Source: Alisma plantago-aquatica | Lineage: Eukaryota > Streptophyta > Magnoliopsida > Alismatales > Alismataceae | DNA length: 64,000 bases | Assembly (NCBI GenBank): GCA_963693085.1 | Contig: OY856409.1 | Location: 1,166,015,249-1,166,079,248, forward strand | Direction: 5' to 3' | Shown here: positions 12,564 to 23,943 of the stretch, piece by piece | How the letters are laid out: the number at the start of each line of letters is the position of its first letter | Position numbering within the stretch: position 1 is the stretch's first letter | The notes under the pieces: generated by a model | Database searches by the model: none | Told to the model about the DNA's origin: nothing | The model's input: only the letters and a program-made list of their open reading frames with translations | Position numbers and translations under genes: made by a program

Positions 12564-13444
12564 TGTAACATACCTGACCTGGGTTATGCTTTAACCCTAG
12601 ATGTTTTGTTTAAGAAAGATAATTATATGCTTGCTCTTATCTTTTGAAAAGTAATTAAGGCTCAAGAGGAACTTATGTTTCAATTTTAGTCCTTTGGAAT
12701 AATGTTGAAAACAATGTGTTGTCTGTTTGGACTAAAATGCAAATTACCCAAGTTGAGGGGTTAACTTGCAAATGTTACATGATAAATTATTCCTCAAGTG
12801 TTATAGCATCATAAGAATGAGAATGATGCAGAGGTATGGCTTGTAGAAGCCTGAGCACCAAGAAAAAGCTTATTAAGAAATGTTTGTGCATTAAAACCTA
12901 GTTTTGGTGTAATGTGCAATTTACCCAAAACCTAGGGTTCGATATGCAAAATACCACTTTTATAGAGTCCCTAATGTTTCTTGGTATCAATTAGAGACAA
13001 TAAAATCATAGGGGTGTCTCATTTGAATCTCTTTGGAAGAGAGAGAATCTTGATATTAAAATAATCCGGATTTAAGCATAATTGAAACCCTAATTCAATT
13101 TAATGCAAAAATAAATATTTTAATGGAAGTGCCCTTCAACCAAAAGTGTGATGGTTGAATTTGTATAAGTGTAGACGTCCTTGTGCCTTTCAATGGCACC
13201 GAAATATCTAAAGTGAGTGGAGAGCCCACTCACATTAGTTAAAGAAAAAGTAATAACCACTCATTTTTGGATATTATTATTATATTGATTAAGGTGCTTA
13301 ATTTGTTTTCTTTAATTCATGGATAAAAAAGAGGATTTTGAAGGAGAGGATGATGGCTTCGCATGCAAGGAAGAGAGGGGGATAAGTGGCGCCAATTTTG
13401 GGAATTAAAGGATTTTTATAACACTTTCTCTCTCTTGAAATTCC

Positions 13445-13457
13445 CTTACATATATCC
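13445..13457 (+). promoter_or_regulatory. Degenerate TATA region of the element A LTR
   Basis: CTTACATATATCC aligns with the clean TATAAAAG of element C (50780), with matching flanks (CTTTTTCG and TTTCTTTCC downstream). Transcription would start shortly after, which places the palindrome cluster in the transcribed R/U5 part. Confidence 0.45.
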
Positions 13458-13982
13458 CATTTTTTCACCCACATGAAAGACTCTTTTTCGACTCTTCTTT
13501 CTTTCCTTGCTTTGTACGAACACAAGGGAGCTTAGGAGAAATTAGAGGATGTACCCCAACCTGTCGGTAAGCTCCATAGTCATCTTCAACCTTGATATCA
13601 TGGTGGAAATCGAAATTCAATGCTTATTTTCTTCTTTTCTCCATTCAATGCTTAACCTTGATCATCCTTTGCATCCAAAGACTTGAGAACGGACCTTAGA
13701 CAGTTGAGAAAGCTTCATTCACCATTGAAGACGTGAAGCTTAAAGCTTGGATTCAACTTTTAAGGAGGGTTATATAACTTGAACCCTTAAATTTTATTAT
13801 TGATTTCATTTCTTCATCATGTATTGTTTCCTTTTTCTTTCCCAAATTTCTTTGTGATTAATTGTTGAAATCACCACAAAGATCACAGAAAATTTCGTAG
13901 GTTTGAAGCTAGAAGATGATGATTTCATCTTAGCACACACCTCAATTTATATCATGAGCAAACAGTTTGCACTTTGATGACC

Positions 13983-14700
13983 AAACAGTCTCAAGATCGT
14001 TTAGTGATCAAACAGTCTCAAGACCGTTTGAGGTCAAACGGTCTCAAGACTGTTTGGGGTCAATTGCTGATATAGTTGGATGAGGATCCAATGGTTCCAA
14101 TTGATCTAATTAAAATAATTTCAAGAATGGGTGATACATTAACTACAAACCCTAATGGGATTGATTTGGTTGAAACCCTAAATTGATTGGGTCAATTTCT
14201 ATGTTGGATGGCTCAACGGTCTCAAGACCGTTTGAGGGCAAATGGTCTCAAGACTGTTTAAGGTAAAACGGTCTCAAGACGGTTTGAGGTCAAGAGGACT
14301 CATGGATGGATGGAGATCCAAGGGTTACAAGTTGATCTACCTTCAATGGTCTTAATGTTGGATGGTTCAATGAGTGGAAACCCTAAATCAATTGATTGAT
14401 TGAAGGAAACCCTAGATGACCCTTTCAATTTCAAGGTGGTTTGGTCCAAACGGTCTCAGGAGGGAAAATGGTCTCAAAACGTTTAATGTCCAATCGGTTT
14501 CAATGATGGGTTGTTCATTTGATTTCAATGATAATTTGATCAAATGATTTCAAAACCGTTTAAGAGCAAACGGTCTCAACCCTAGATGCCCAAACGATCT
14601 CAAGACCGTTTGGAGGGCAAACGGTCTCAAAATCGTTTGAAGGTCAAGGATGTCAAAACTGTTTGAAGGTTCAAAAATATCAAAACCGTTTTGAGACCTA
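13983..14700 (+). repeat. Cluster of AAACGGTCT-CA-AGACCGTTT palindromes in the A LTR
   Basis: At least nine full or near-full copies are seen, for example at 13983, 14010, 14036, 14214, 14241, 14267, 14595 and 14619. The consensus has two 9-base arms around CA. Most changes are C to T or G to A at the CG steps (CAGTCT, GATCGT, GACTGT). Half-sites occur near 14447 and 14680. Confidence 0.85.
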
Positions 14701-14932
14701 ATAGACTCAAAGCTATGAAAGATCAATTAACCCTATGATTGTTAATGGTGTTTATCAAAAATAATTAAAATGGTTGTATCTTTGAGGTAATGGGGTGATT
14801 AGTACCTTTATAATGGTTAACCCTTGATGCTTATGAAAGCAATATCTCAAAACACCATGCTAACACTAATTTGGGGAAAAGTTATAAGGAACCTAAATTT
14901 GAGACAATGATGTGTGAAACCCTAATCTAGGG

Positions 14933-15300
14933 TAATGCCATATGAAACCCTAATGCATTGATGTGATGTGAAACCCTAATCATGGGTGATGACATGTGAA
15001 ACCCTAATGCATAATGTGATGTGATACCCTAATCTAGGGTAATGTTATGTGTAACCCTAATGCAACGATGTGATGTGAAACTCTAATCCAGGGTGATGCT
15101 ATGTAATGCTATATGAAACCTTAATATGAAATCCTAACCCTAGTATAGGGTGAAGGTATGTGAAGTCCTAATTTTGGGTTATAGTGTATATAACCCTAAT
15201 TTTGGGTAATATGATGATAAACCATAACCCTAAATCTGGGTAATGGGATGAGTATCCCTAATTAACATGAATTTGGGAAACCCTAACCCTAATGAGGGAA
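14933..15300 (+). repeat. Telobox-bearing short repeats in the A LTR
   Basis: GTGAAACCCTAAT recurs several times, often followed by CTAGGGTAATG. This gives inverted telomere-like pairs (ACCCTA...TAGGGT). Related repeats occur at 5623-5840 in the 5' LTR and in both C LTRs. Confidence 0.8.
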
Positions 15301-17757
15301 TAGTGATGCTACCATTACATTGCATAGTATTGATATGTAATTGATATAACTGTTATCATGTGTACTAATCATGCAGGTATCATGAGATGTTGGACATAGC
15401 CAGGTATGAGCTATGATGTTTTATTATTGAAATTGTTTTATGGGTCTTGTGAGCCATAATATGCTTTGTTGCCTAATAAGAGCTAACAACAGATTAATGG
15501 GCTTTGAGGTCCATGTGAGATGCCTGTATTACAAGTATCATGTTTACCTTGGTCAGATGACCTGAAGGTATTAGTTACCTGATAAGTGGTAACAAGTGTT
15601 CTTTGATGAATTAAGGGTTTGAATACCCATATTCCATAATCATGATGATGAGATGTTAAGGGATGATAATGCCCCTGATGTGACAAGGGATTGTGATCCC
15701 AGTTTTTTATAAAGCTTCAAAAAGTACTTGATAGAAGTATTGCATATTCTGAGTAGCAATTGTTATAATGATTTATGTTTGAAAACCTGCCTGATGCTAA
15801 AAGAATATGGTAATGTACTTAATTAATCAAGTGAAATCTTATCATGTAGAGCCCTGACCATAGACCCATCATCATCAGTAGTTGGTGATGGTGAAATAGG
15901 TTTTCCTACAGGATCGCCTGGAGGGCATACTATTGAGTATGTGGGGGTTATGGGCGCGTATATGTTTACACCCTGATGGAGGAATTGATGTGAGATAAAC
16001 ATTAAATCTCTCAATCCTTCATTATATATGTCGGGATGGATGTATCACTAATCTCTCGATGCCAGGATGGATGTATCACGAATATCCCGATAATGTTAAT
16101 GACAGATCGATGTGAGGTAAACATGAAATCTCTCGATTATGAAAAGAGTACATCCGCCAGTACTGTAACTCTATAGTGAAGTTGCCAGTATACCCTGGAA
16201 AGCTATTTAGCAGAGACATAAGATGTCCTGCATTTTGTCCTCACACTGACTGAGGAGGATGAGGTCATGGGAATCCGGCTCTTCCATTGACCTATGTATG
16301 GTACCGATTTCAATTTCACAATGGTCAGTTGGAGTATGAGTGGTATACCTCATCTCCTCAAGGCTTAAGTATGATTGTAAAATGTAATCAGCCGTGTAGC
16401 GTATTTGCTTAAGGTTGAAACACGAGAATCAATGGCTGATGTTACCTTGCTTATCATATCCTAGATGGATAAATGTTATACATGTTCTTCAATTCCTTAT
16501 TGGATAAGTAATATGCTCCTTTATCAAGGTATAGCTGAAATGATTGGAATAAGAATATTGTTCTAATCTGTTTAGATATTGATTTATTTGTTGTTGAATA
16601 AATATGATTCCTTTGCTCAATTTTATTCTATTAAACTATAATAATAATGTTTCTGGCAGAGAGTTATATCTCTCGCTGGGACAATTTCAATTGTCTCACC
16701 CTCATGGGATCAAACTTTTTAGGTAGACGCAGAAGAAGAGGTAGAAACTCTACAACAGGGGAAGAGTAGTAGTAGAAGCAACAAGGACTTCAGTGATAGT
16801 CTAGGTGGAGGCACTAGTTGTCATATTTTGTATAGAGAGTCCTATGTATCGTCTTTGTACTCTTAGGTCCTCGGAGTTAGTAGTTAGTACTTTTAATGAA
16901 TCGATCTGAGATTTTGGCTTGATGCGTCGAGCTTTTTATTCTGTCTATGTATAGTTTTGACAAGGCAGTTGATGCTTGTAATCCTTGATAAGAGACAATA
17001 CATGATATGTACTTATGAACCAGGATGTAAATAAAATACATTGGTTCTTGATAAAAGAATTTTCCTGTGTTTGGATCTCTTTGTAAATGGCTTAAATTTT
17101 TAGGGATTTTTTTCAGTAATTTCGCTACTTATGCTTAATTCCGCGATTAATTACACTGTGATGGTCTGATTTGGTGTTGGGTCGTCTCATCTATGCTAAT
17201 CATTTATTAATGATTTTGTGTCATTATAACCTTAATATGCCCAAAATTACCCTAGATCCTTATCTTTTAGTAATTTATATATTTTCATAGATAAAGTTTC
17301 TCAACTAGCCAATTTTGGGACTTGTAGGCACCGAACCTGAAAAGACATCTACTCTCTAAGATTTCTCCCCAACACATGGTTTTTGCAGTAGCTAGATTTC
17401 CATCCATCGTGACCGTGGTGGCACTATGTGCACCAACTTAGGAGATGGTGGTCCCTTATCAGAATGCATCCTCATCAATTAGAAGGTTCATCAACGTGGG
17501 CCACTCGACCACCACTAATAACCCCCCTGTTGGGGGTGGGTTTGGTCCATGATGTCGCGACCGTGGACAAGAAGGATGCCACGACTGTGACTGAGATGTT
17601 GTGTCGATCGACACTCGACATGACCGGGTTGAGGCTCGACACGGTCGGGCTGAGGCCACAACCACGATCGAGGCCACGACTATGACCGCGGCCCGATCAA
17701 CCTCGACTGCGGCATGACTGCGACCGCGACATCTATGATAACTGAGACCCTCAGCAC

Positions 17758-17846
17758 GACTGTGCCCAGCCTGGAACGGTCGGGCCGAGAGCAGGGCCAC
17801 GACCGAGGCAGGTGCTACGACCATCTTCTACCTTTTCCTATAAATA
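17758..17846 (+). promoter_or_regulatory. Promoter of B LTR 1: GC-rich inverted repeat plus TATA
   Basis: ACTGTGCCCAGCCTGGAACGGTCGGGCC lies upstream of TATAAATA at 17839-17846. The same pair occurs in LTR 2 (TATAAATA 29437-29444) and LTR 3 (37856-37863). Confidence 0.7.
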
Positions 17847-18613
17847 CCCAACCCTCACGATCTGGAGAGGGGTTTCGAACTTTTAGAGGTTCCACATTGT
17901 GGTTCCGCACAGTCACGGTTCCCACAGCCCCGTGGGAGAGTTCCAAGGTCCGAAAAGGCTGAAGTATTCATCCTACATTTGTTCCTCCAATTTGCTTCCA
18001 TCTACCACCATCTTCCACCACCATTCACCCACCAAGCTGCGATTTAGGGTGGAGTCAAAGAGAAATGGGAACAAGGAGTCCAGAAGATCAAGGAGGATGA
18101 CCCAAAGATGAGATCCGGCCTACACAAAGGCTAAGGAGAGAGAGCCACCTATCCTCTATGGGCTAAATCTCTTCTTCTTCTCCTTTCTTCTACTGTTCTC
18201 CTTTGTTTCTGTACAAATGATGTTCTTCCATCTTTGTTCAGTGCCAACTATGTTTGTCCATGGCTAGTTGAGCTCCTTCTTGGCTATGTAGACCATTTTG
18301 GGCATGTTTATGTACTTTTACCTTTATCAAGAAGTTTTATTTCAGATCTAGTATGTTTACTATTCTATCTTCTCTTTCTGGTTATGATTGCTAGTTTGGT
18401 TGATCCCTTTCTTGCTTGAACTTATATTTCTACCTATATAGAGAGATTCGTTGTAGAAATAGATAAGAGAAGGGAGTTTGGATAAAAATCTGAAAGTAAG
18501 ATGATTCAAGGTGATCTGTGCAGAACCATAGACCTGGGCACGGCCGGGCCCATCCCGACATGGTCGGGCCCACTACCTAGTTCTGCCAAGATCACACCTG
18601 TTCCTAGCACCTC

Positions 18614-18653
18614 AGAACATTCTAGACCTGAGATGGTATCTAGAATATTCTAG
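18614..18653 (+). promoter_or_regulatory. Heat-shock-element-like palindromes in B LTR 1
   Basis: AGAACATTCTAGA (18614-18626) has the GAAnnTTCnnGA pattern of a heat-shock element. CTAGAATATTCTAG (18640-18653) is a perfect 14-base palindrome of the same type. Both lie about 0.8 kb downstream of the TATA box. They recur at 38612-38624 and 38638-38651 in LTR 3, and in slightly worn form near 30210-30250 in LTR 2. Confidence 0.6.
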
Positions 18654-19152
18654 AGTGATGACTTGTCATTCCTCAGGAGAGGTTTTGTGTCATTGATGGG
18701 TTTTAGTCACGCTGCGCAAGAGTGAGTGGGATGACCCCACAGGAATCAATACCACAATATGTACCATGTTTGGATGTAGGTTTCTTGCTCAGGTGTTCGA
18801 GAGTTGTATACACCTAAGAATGGGTGCATAGATTTCCCAACTTGTGGTTACATAGCCAGGAACTCCTTCTCTCTGATTAGTAGAATCCTATGGACTCTGT
18901 TTTGTTTTGTTTTCTTGGTTTTGTTTTATTTCGTGACAATCTTCCAGACTAGTTCTAGCTCCATACTTTTATTGACTATCAAATTGGCTTATCTGATGTT
19001 AGAGAGATATCTTAAGCATCGTAAGCATCCCCATGTCCCTGTGTTCGACCTTGTATATCTACTTTGACCCTGTAATAAAGTTGTGGGAATCATTGAAGGT
19101 TTTAGGTTATAAATTCAAAGTCCGACCGCCCTCTCGAGATGCGATCAAATTT

Positions 19153-19170
19153 TGGCACAGTTGTCGGGGA
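19153..19170 (+). other. Primer binding site of B unit 1 (tRNA-Asp type)
   Basis: TGGCACAGTTGTCGGGGA is close to TGGCGCCGTTGTCGGGGA, the site commonly seen in Athila/Tat elements and assigned to tRNA-Asp. It follows the LTR end GATCA at 19147. Confidence 0.75.
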
Positions 19171-21174
19171 CGTGGATTCTATGTTTACACGCCTAAAATA
19201 TTTTTGTTCTATCATCCTTCAACATGTATATACATATGCATAGTTTTCTTTTTATTCTACACACACTTGTTCAACACTGAATAGTTTTTCTTCTTCTTAT
19301 ACATCTTTTCAGTCATGGATCTTGTTTCTGCAAGACAACTTATCTTATCCACCTATCCTCTTGAGTTTTTCCAAAGTTCCAACTGCTGGAAAATAATTGA
19401 AGTTCATTGTAAGGAGGCAGGATCACCCCCTTACTAAAGATTTGAAGAATAAAACATCCATTCCAAACACACTCAAATGTATGCTGGAATAGGTGTAACA
19501 TTTTCAAATTTCAATAAATGGTATTCAAAACAACCAAAGTATAGCAGCGGAATAAAAATGTTGACTATATTCAATTTATCACAAGGTTATTACAAAAGTA
19601 CATCATAATATCCCATAAGGGTTTACATGTATGATACAACATAGGGATCTAAGTATAGGGAAATCTAAACCATAACAACTTTGTCTCCAAGCTTGAACTC
19701 CTTAAGCTAGTTCAAAACTTCATGCCTTATCATCCAAGTCCTTCACCTAGGGTTGGAAGCAGCAAGAAGAGAAAATATATGACATCAACAAAGGTTGGTA
19801 TGTGCATACTAAATAGAAAATTGAGCAATATATGGAATAAAGGACATCAAATATAAAAGGCTTCCCATAGAAAGGATAAGGACCACTCAAATGGGTATCA
19901 AGAGAAAAGGAATCGAAATCATATGATAACAAAAGAATACTTGCCATTAATAAAACATAAAGATTGTGCCACACAAGCACATGTAAAGAATTAGGGCACA
20001 CACCCCATATCATCAGCCTGCATGCATGTGAGATAAACATAGCCCTAGAATAATATAAACACAAAGGTGGCCAAGTCTAAAAAACTTGACCCCTGATAGA
20101 GAAAGGAATACTGCCAATCTCCCAAATATATAAAATATGAGACAAAAATCACACATCTTGCCCTGGGTATGAGGTTCATTTCCATCCCAAAGGAGTAGGA
20201 AATATCACATCTACTCGGCAGGAAATAACACATATGTCATAAAAACCAATGCAATTACACTACTCTAGTGCTACTGAATCACATAACATGTTAAATGTAG
20301 AGGCAAGTAGAAAGTATAGTCAGAATATATAAACTAGTACCACATAAGTGACCAACATTTACATCCACTCATAAGTGGGAAAAAGACATCATGTGCCATC
20401 TTTTAGAGTTCCAACATGAACAAAGCATAAGATAAGAGTTCAAAAGAATATCCATGATCACATGATCAATATCAAATAAGATAGTTCACATGAACCATGA
20501 TTTTCAAAAGAAAAGACATTGTGTATAGGCTAATGTCCATATGAAAAAGAGAATGAATAAGCATAGGTGAATTTCTCAACATATAAGAATAGGGGATACA
20601 ACATACATTTAGAGTGAAGAATTAGAAATTGCTCAATATAGAAATAATGTGGGATGCAATAATACCTCAACTTCAGAGCCTAAATAGTCCAAGTCAAGCC
20701 TAGGCCTCCAAAGAACCTCTAGGGAAGGTGGACAAGTCAAATAAGTAAGGTTCCTAAGCTTATAGAGGTTGGTTTTCTCCAACAAAGCTCCTATCTCGAG
20801 AAAGAAGCACCTTCTCCACTTTAGAGGTGAAAAACCCTAACAAAAGAACATGGAGATGTGGTATTTAAGGGTTCTAGGTGGGGTTTCACCTTGGAAGACC
20901 AGGGTTCCGACCTAGTGGAAGGTGGAAGGAAGACTAACAAAATGAAAATAGGGAAGGAAAGGAGAAAACTTACTAGTTTTGGTCAAAATAACCAAGGAGG
21001 AGCCTTAGAAACCCTAAATAGAGAAAATTTGGAACCCTAGGAACCTTCTTCACCAAGGTAGGCACCTTAATTTACCTTGGGACAGCACCTTTCATGGCCA
21101 AACAAAGTAGGAGTTATGCTATAATCTAGAGGAAAGAAAGAAGAGCAAGAGTTTTCAAATGTGGAGTTGGAAAG

Positions 21175-21196
21175 GGGTATATATGGCTATATAAAG
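21175..21196 (-). promoter_or_regulatory. TATA region of the F LTR
   Basis: On the minus strand CTTTATATAGCC is followed by CATATATACCCC, giving two overlapping TATA-like boxes. They lie just downstream (minus strand) of the 86-base repeats. Confidence 0.55.
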
Positions 21197-21211
21197 AAAG
21201 AGGTCAAGTAT

Positions 21212-21443
21212 GAGGTGTCTATGAGACTTTCCATGTGTCATGTATAAGGGTGTCCATGGACATGCAAGCCTTTATGGATAAGGAAGAATTCAAGCATGAG
21301 GTGTCAAGTTACTTTCCATGTGTCTAATGCAAAGGGTGCCTCTGGGCATGCAAACCTTTATGGATAAGGAAGAAGTCAAACATGAGGTGTCCATGGAGCT
21401 TTCCATGTGTCCTTAGCCTAGGGATTTCATGGCCATGCAAGAG
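21212..21443 (-). repeat. 86-base tandem repeat, 2.7 copies, in the F U3
   Basis: Units begin GAGGTGTC at 21212, 21298 and 21384, exactly 86 bases apart, and share CTTTCCATGTGTC and TTTATGGATAAGGAAGAA. On the minus strand they lie immediately upstream of the TATA region, the usual place for enhancer repeats. Confidence 0.85.
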
Positions 21444-22308
21444 GATAGCTCCTGAGGTTTCTTGAATATCAAATGTCAGTTTATGGACACTTATAGGCCA
21501 TCCCAACCGACCTCCAATCAAAGAAATAACCTCATTGGTTGATAACTTTTAAAGATAAGCTCATTTATAAAGAGGGTAATCCCTATAATGCCTTTGGAGA
21601 GAAACACCTTCAAAACAAGGTGCAATCATGTGCCATATGGTTCAAAAACACAATAATGGTAAGGGAATATATAAGCATTATAATGCATGTGACAATCTGC
21701 AAAGAAAACCTCCCAATTGGGTAAATTGTAGAATAGTTCATAATGAACCTAAAATTGCATAACTTGCACAAACAACATCAAAGTTGGACCAAACTTCATC
21801 CACAAGTTATCTTTGATGTGATAAATATGAATTTTACATTATTTTCATATTTTGAAGTTATATAATCACATTATTCATTACTTATGCCTTTTACTCATTT
21901 TCTCTCTCCTAAACTTATCCTAATATTTCAAGGTTGTCTAAATTAGATGAAATTTGACATGTAGGCTAGTTTTGATATGTAGATTTCAAATTTGAAGTTT
22001 GTTTCACTTTTGAGACTTATTTTTATGAGATATGTCATATGGACCATTAACGACCCATTATCTAAATTATTCATCCAATTAAGTTTCTTATCTTCACATT
22101 ACCACCAAAATGAGTTATGTGGCATATTTATGTATCCATTATAAACCTAAGATTAATGTTAGAACATTAGGTTACATTAAGGTTATCTATACATGAATTG
22201 GCTCATTGGGGTAATACTAAAAATCTATTTAGGTCTAACCTTCAACCTTGTTTGGATAAGTCCAAAATGTCAACTTCTAGGGTAGGGTCCAAGATCTAGT
22301 ATGTTACA

Positions 22309-23021
22309 GCACACCACCCTTTAAAGGGATTTTGTCCTTAAAATCAAAACATCCACATAGAGAAAACAAATTATTCACCACCCCTTAAAGGATTCATCTT
22401 ATTAAGTCAAAACTATTCTTTAGGTATGAAAGGTACAACTACACTTCCTTACATCCAACTACATAAGCATCATGCAAAAAAACATAACTTGTAAAGACCA
22501 ACTATGAACTATGGGTTAACTTTCTCTTGTCCATCCTCAAACAATTCTTTACACCTGGGAGACTAGTTCAACATATTAGGGTCCCTAAAGATAAATCATA
22601 TAGATGTCTAAGGCTATTATTACCTAAAAGCATGTTATTTCAGACAATTCATATCAGCTCAGGCTAGGTCGGTATCATATGGATTCGAGAATCCTCATAA
22701 ACTAAGCTAGTGGTGCAAAGGAAAATCTTGCCAGTCCCCAAACCCTGATCCTTTCTAGACACTTTTGCTTTCAACTTCATGTCCTAGTAGATGCCTAAAG
22801 CCCAAGCTAAACAACCTCAAGTTACTATGGTTACTTATGCATCTTTTACTTGTAAGTATTTTAAGGATATATTCATCATTATATGATCCTAAATCAAATC
22901 TTCATCATCTATTGATCAACTCTAGGGAAAATATGTCACTTAAAGGTAAGGCAAGGATTCTAACTAGGGAGACAAAATTGAAATAGTCAAATTCTGACTA
23001 CTAAGGGCTCTGATACCATGT
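22309..23021 (-). mobile_element. Element F residual internal region, non-coding
   Basis: About 0.7 kb lies between the two LTRs. At the left end, GCACACCACCCTTTAAAGGG is the complement of a PPT (minus strand CCCTTTAAAGGGTGGTGTGC). The right end holds the primer site. The stretch near 22680-22760 resembles element G. There is no gag or pol. Confidence 0.75.
23007..23018 (-). other. Primer binding site of element F (tRNA-iMet)
   Basis: GCTCTGATACCA on the plus strand is the exact reverse complement of TGGTATCAGAGC, three bases from the LTR edge at 23022. Confidence 0.88.
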
Positions 23022-23943
23022 TGTAAGGAGGCAGGATCACCCCCTTACTAAAGATTTGAAGAATAAAACATCCATTCCAAACACACTCAAAGGTATGCTG
23101 GAATAAGTGTAACATTTTCAAATTTCAATAAATGGTATTCAAAACAACCAATGTATAGCAACATAATAAAAATGTTGACTATATTCAATTTATCACAAGG
23201 TTATTACAAAAGTAAAATCATAATATCCCATAATGGTTTACATGTATGATACAACATAAGGATCTAAGTAGAGGGAAATATAAACCATATCAACTTTGTC
23301 TCCAAGCTTTAACTTCTTAAGCTAGTCTGGAACTTCATGCCTTATCATCCAAGTCCTTTACCTAGGGTTGGAAGCATACCCCAGCAAGAAGAGAAAATAG
23401 ATGACATCAACAAAGGCTGGTATGAGCATACTAAATAGGAAATTGAGCAATATATGGAATAAAGGACATCAAATATAAAAGGCTTCCCATAGAAAGGATA
23501 AGGACCACCCAAATGGGTATCAAGAGAAAAGGAATTAAAATGATATGATAACAAAAGAATACTTGCCATTAATAAAACATAAAGATTGTGCCACACAAGA
23601 ACATGTAAAGAATTAGGGCACACACCCCATATCATCAACATGCATGCATGTGAGATAAACATAGCCCTAGAATAATATAAACACAAAGGCAGCCAAGTCT
23701 CAAAAACTTAAAACTTGACAGAGAAAGGAATACTTCCAATATCCCAAATATATAAAATATGGGCCAAGAATCACACATCTTGCCCTGGGTATGAGGTTCC
23801 TTTCCATCCCAAAAGAGCAGGAATATCACATCTGCTCGACAAGAAATAACACACTTGCCATAAAAACCAATGCAATTACACTACACTAGTGCTACTGAAT
23901 CACATAGCATGTTAAATGTAGACCCAAGTAGGAAGTATAGTCA
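23022..23943 (-). repeat. Element F 5' LTR, truncated
   Basis: This matches 19408-20315 (for example AGGAGGCAGGATCACCCCCT and GTTAAATGTAGA...CAAGTAG). It stops at TATAGTCA, where element B sequence resumes. About two thirds of the LTR, including the promoter, is missing. Confidence 0.88.

Larger units (their letters stand above)
5623..17189 (+). mobile_element. Element A: Tekay/Del-like Ty3/Gypsy chromovirus, 5'-truncated
   Basis: Order on the plus strand: partial 5' LTR, tRNA-iMet primer site, gag with zinc knuckle, protease, RT, RNase H, integrase, chromodomain-like tail, PPT, complete 3' LTR. Long LTRs, the iMet primer and the C-terminal chromodomain fit the Tekay/Del lineage. The first 2.5 kb of the 5' LTR is missing because element G joins at 5623, probably as an insertion whose other side lies outside the window. 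On the right, A abuts an LTR of element B that lacks about its first 22 bases, so A probably inserted into B. LTR copies differ by about 1 to 4 bases per 60 in the stretches compared by eye. Confidence 0.88.
12564..17189 (+). repeat. Element A 3' LTR, complete (about 4.6 kb)
   Basis: The LTR runs from TGTAACATAC to GGGTCGTCTCA. Its left half is alignable with the LTRs of element C (shared CAAATTACCCAAGTTGAGGG near 12745). Inside are a degenerate TATA region, a cluster of AAACGGTCT/AGACCGTTT palindromes (13983-14700) and telobox-bearing repeats (14933-15300). Its right part is duplicated at 5623-7732. No coding sequence was recognised. Confidence 0.9.
17190..19147 (+). repeat. Element B LTR 1 (first about 22 bases missing)
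   Basis: This aligns with LTR 2 from its CATCTATGCTAA onward and ends in GCGATCA before the primer site. It lacks about 80 bases present in LTRs 2 and 3 near 17450, where GGTCC/ATCCC sequences meet. The start TGATAACACCC is missing where element A ends. Confidence 0.88.
19408..22308 (-). repeat. Element F 3' LTR, complete (about 2.9 kb)
   Basis: The plus strand runs from TGTAAGGAGGCAGG to CTAGTATGTTACA; read on the minus strand it is TGTAACATAC...CTTACA. The portion 19408-20315 matches the cut 5' LTR at 23022-23943 closely. It carries an 86-base tandem repeat upstream of the TATA region. Confidence 0.88.
19408..23943 (-). mobile_element. Element F: minus-strand deletion-derivative LTR retrotransposon in B
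   Basis: Two copies of one LTR, both minus strand, flank only about 0.7 kb of non-coding internal DNA. The left (3') LTR is complete at 19408-22308 and the right (5') LTR is cut at 23943. Primer site and PPT are both recognisable and fit an iMet-primed Gypsy-type element. No gag or pol remains, so it is a non-autonomous or internally deleted derivative. It sits inside unit 1 of B, which continues on both sides. Confidence 0.85.

Noticed and set aside
17428..17824. Long open frames on both strands in B LTRs (also near 29156-29542 and 37443-37841)
   Set aside because: They overlap on opposite strands across the GC-rich promoter words, are not kept at equal length among the three LTRs, and have no domain.
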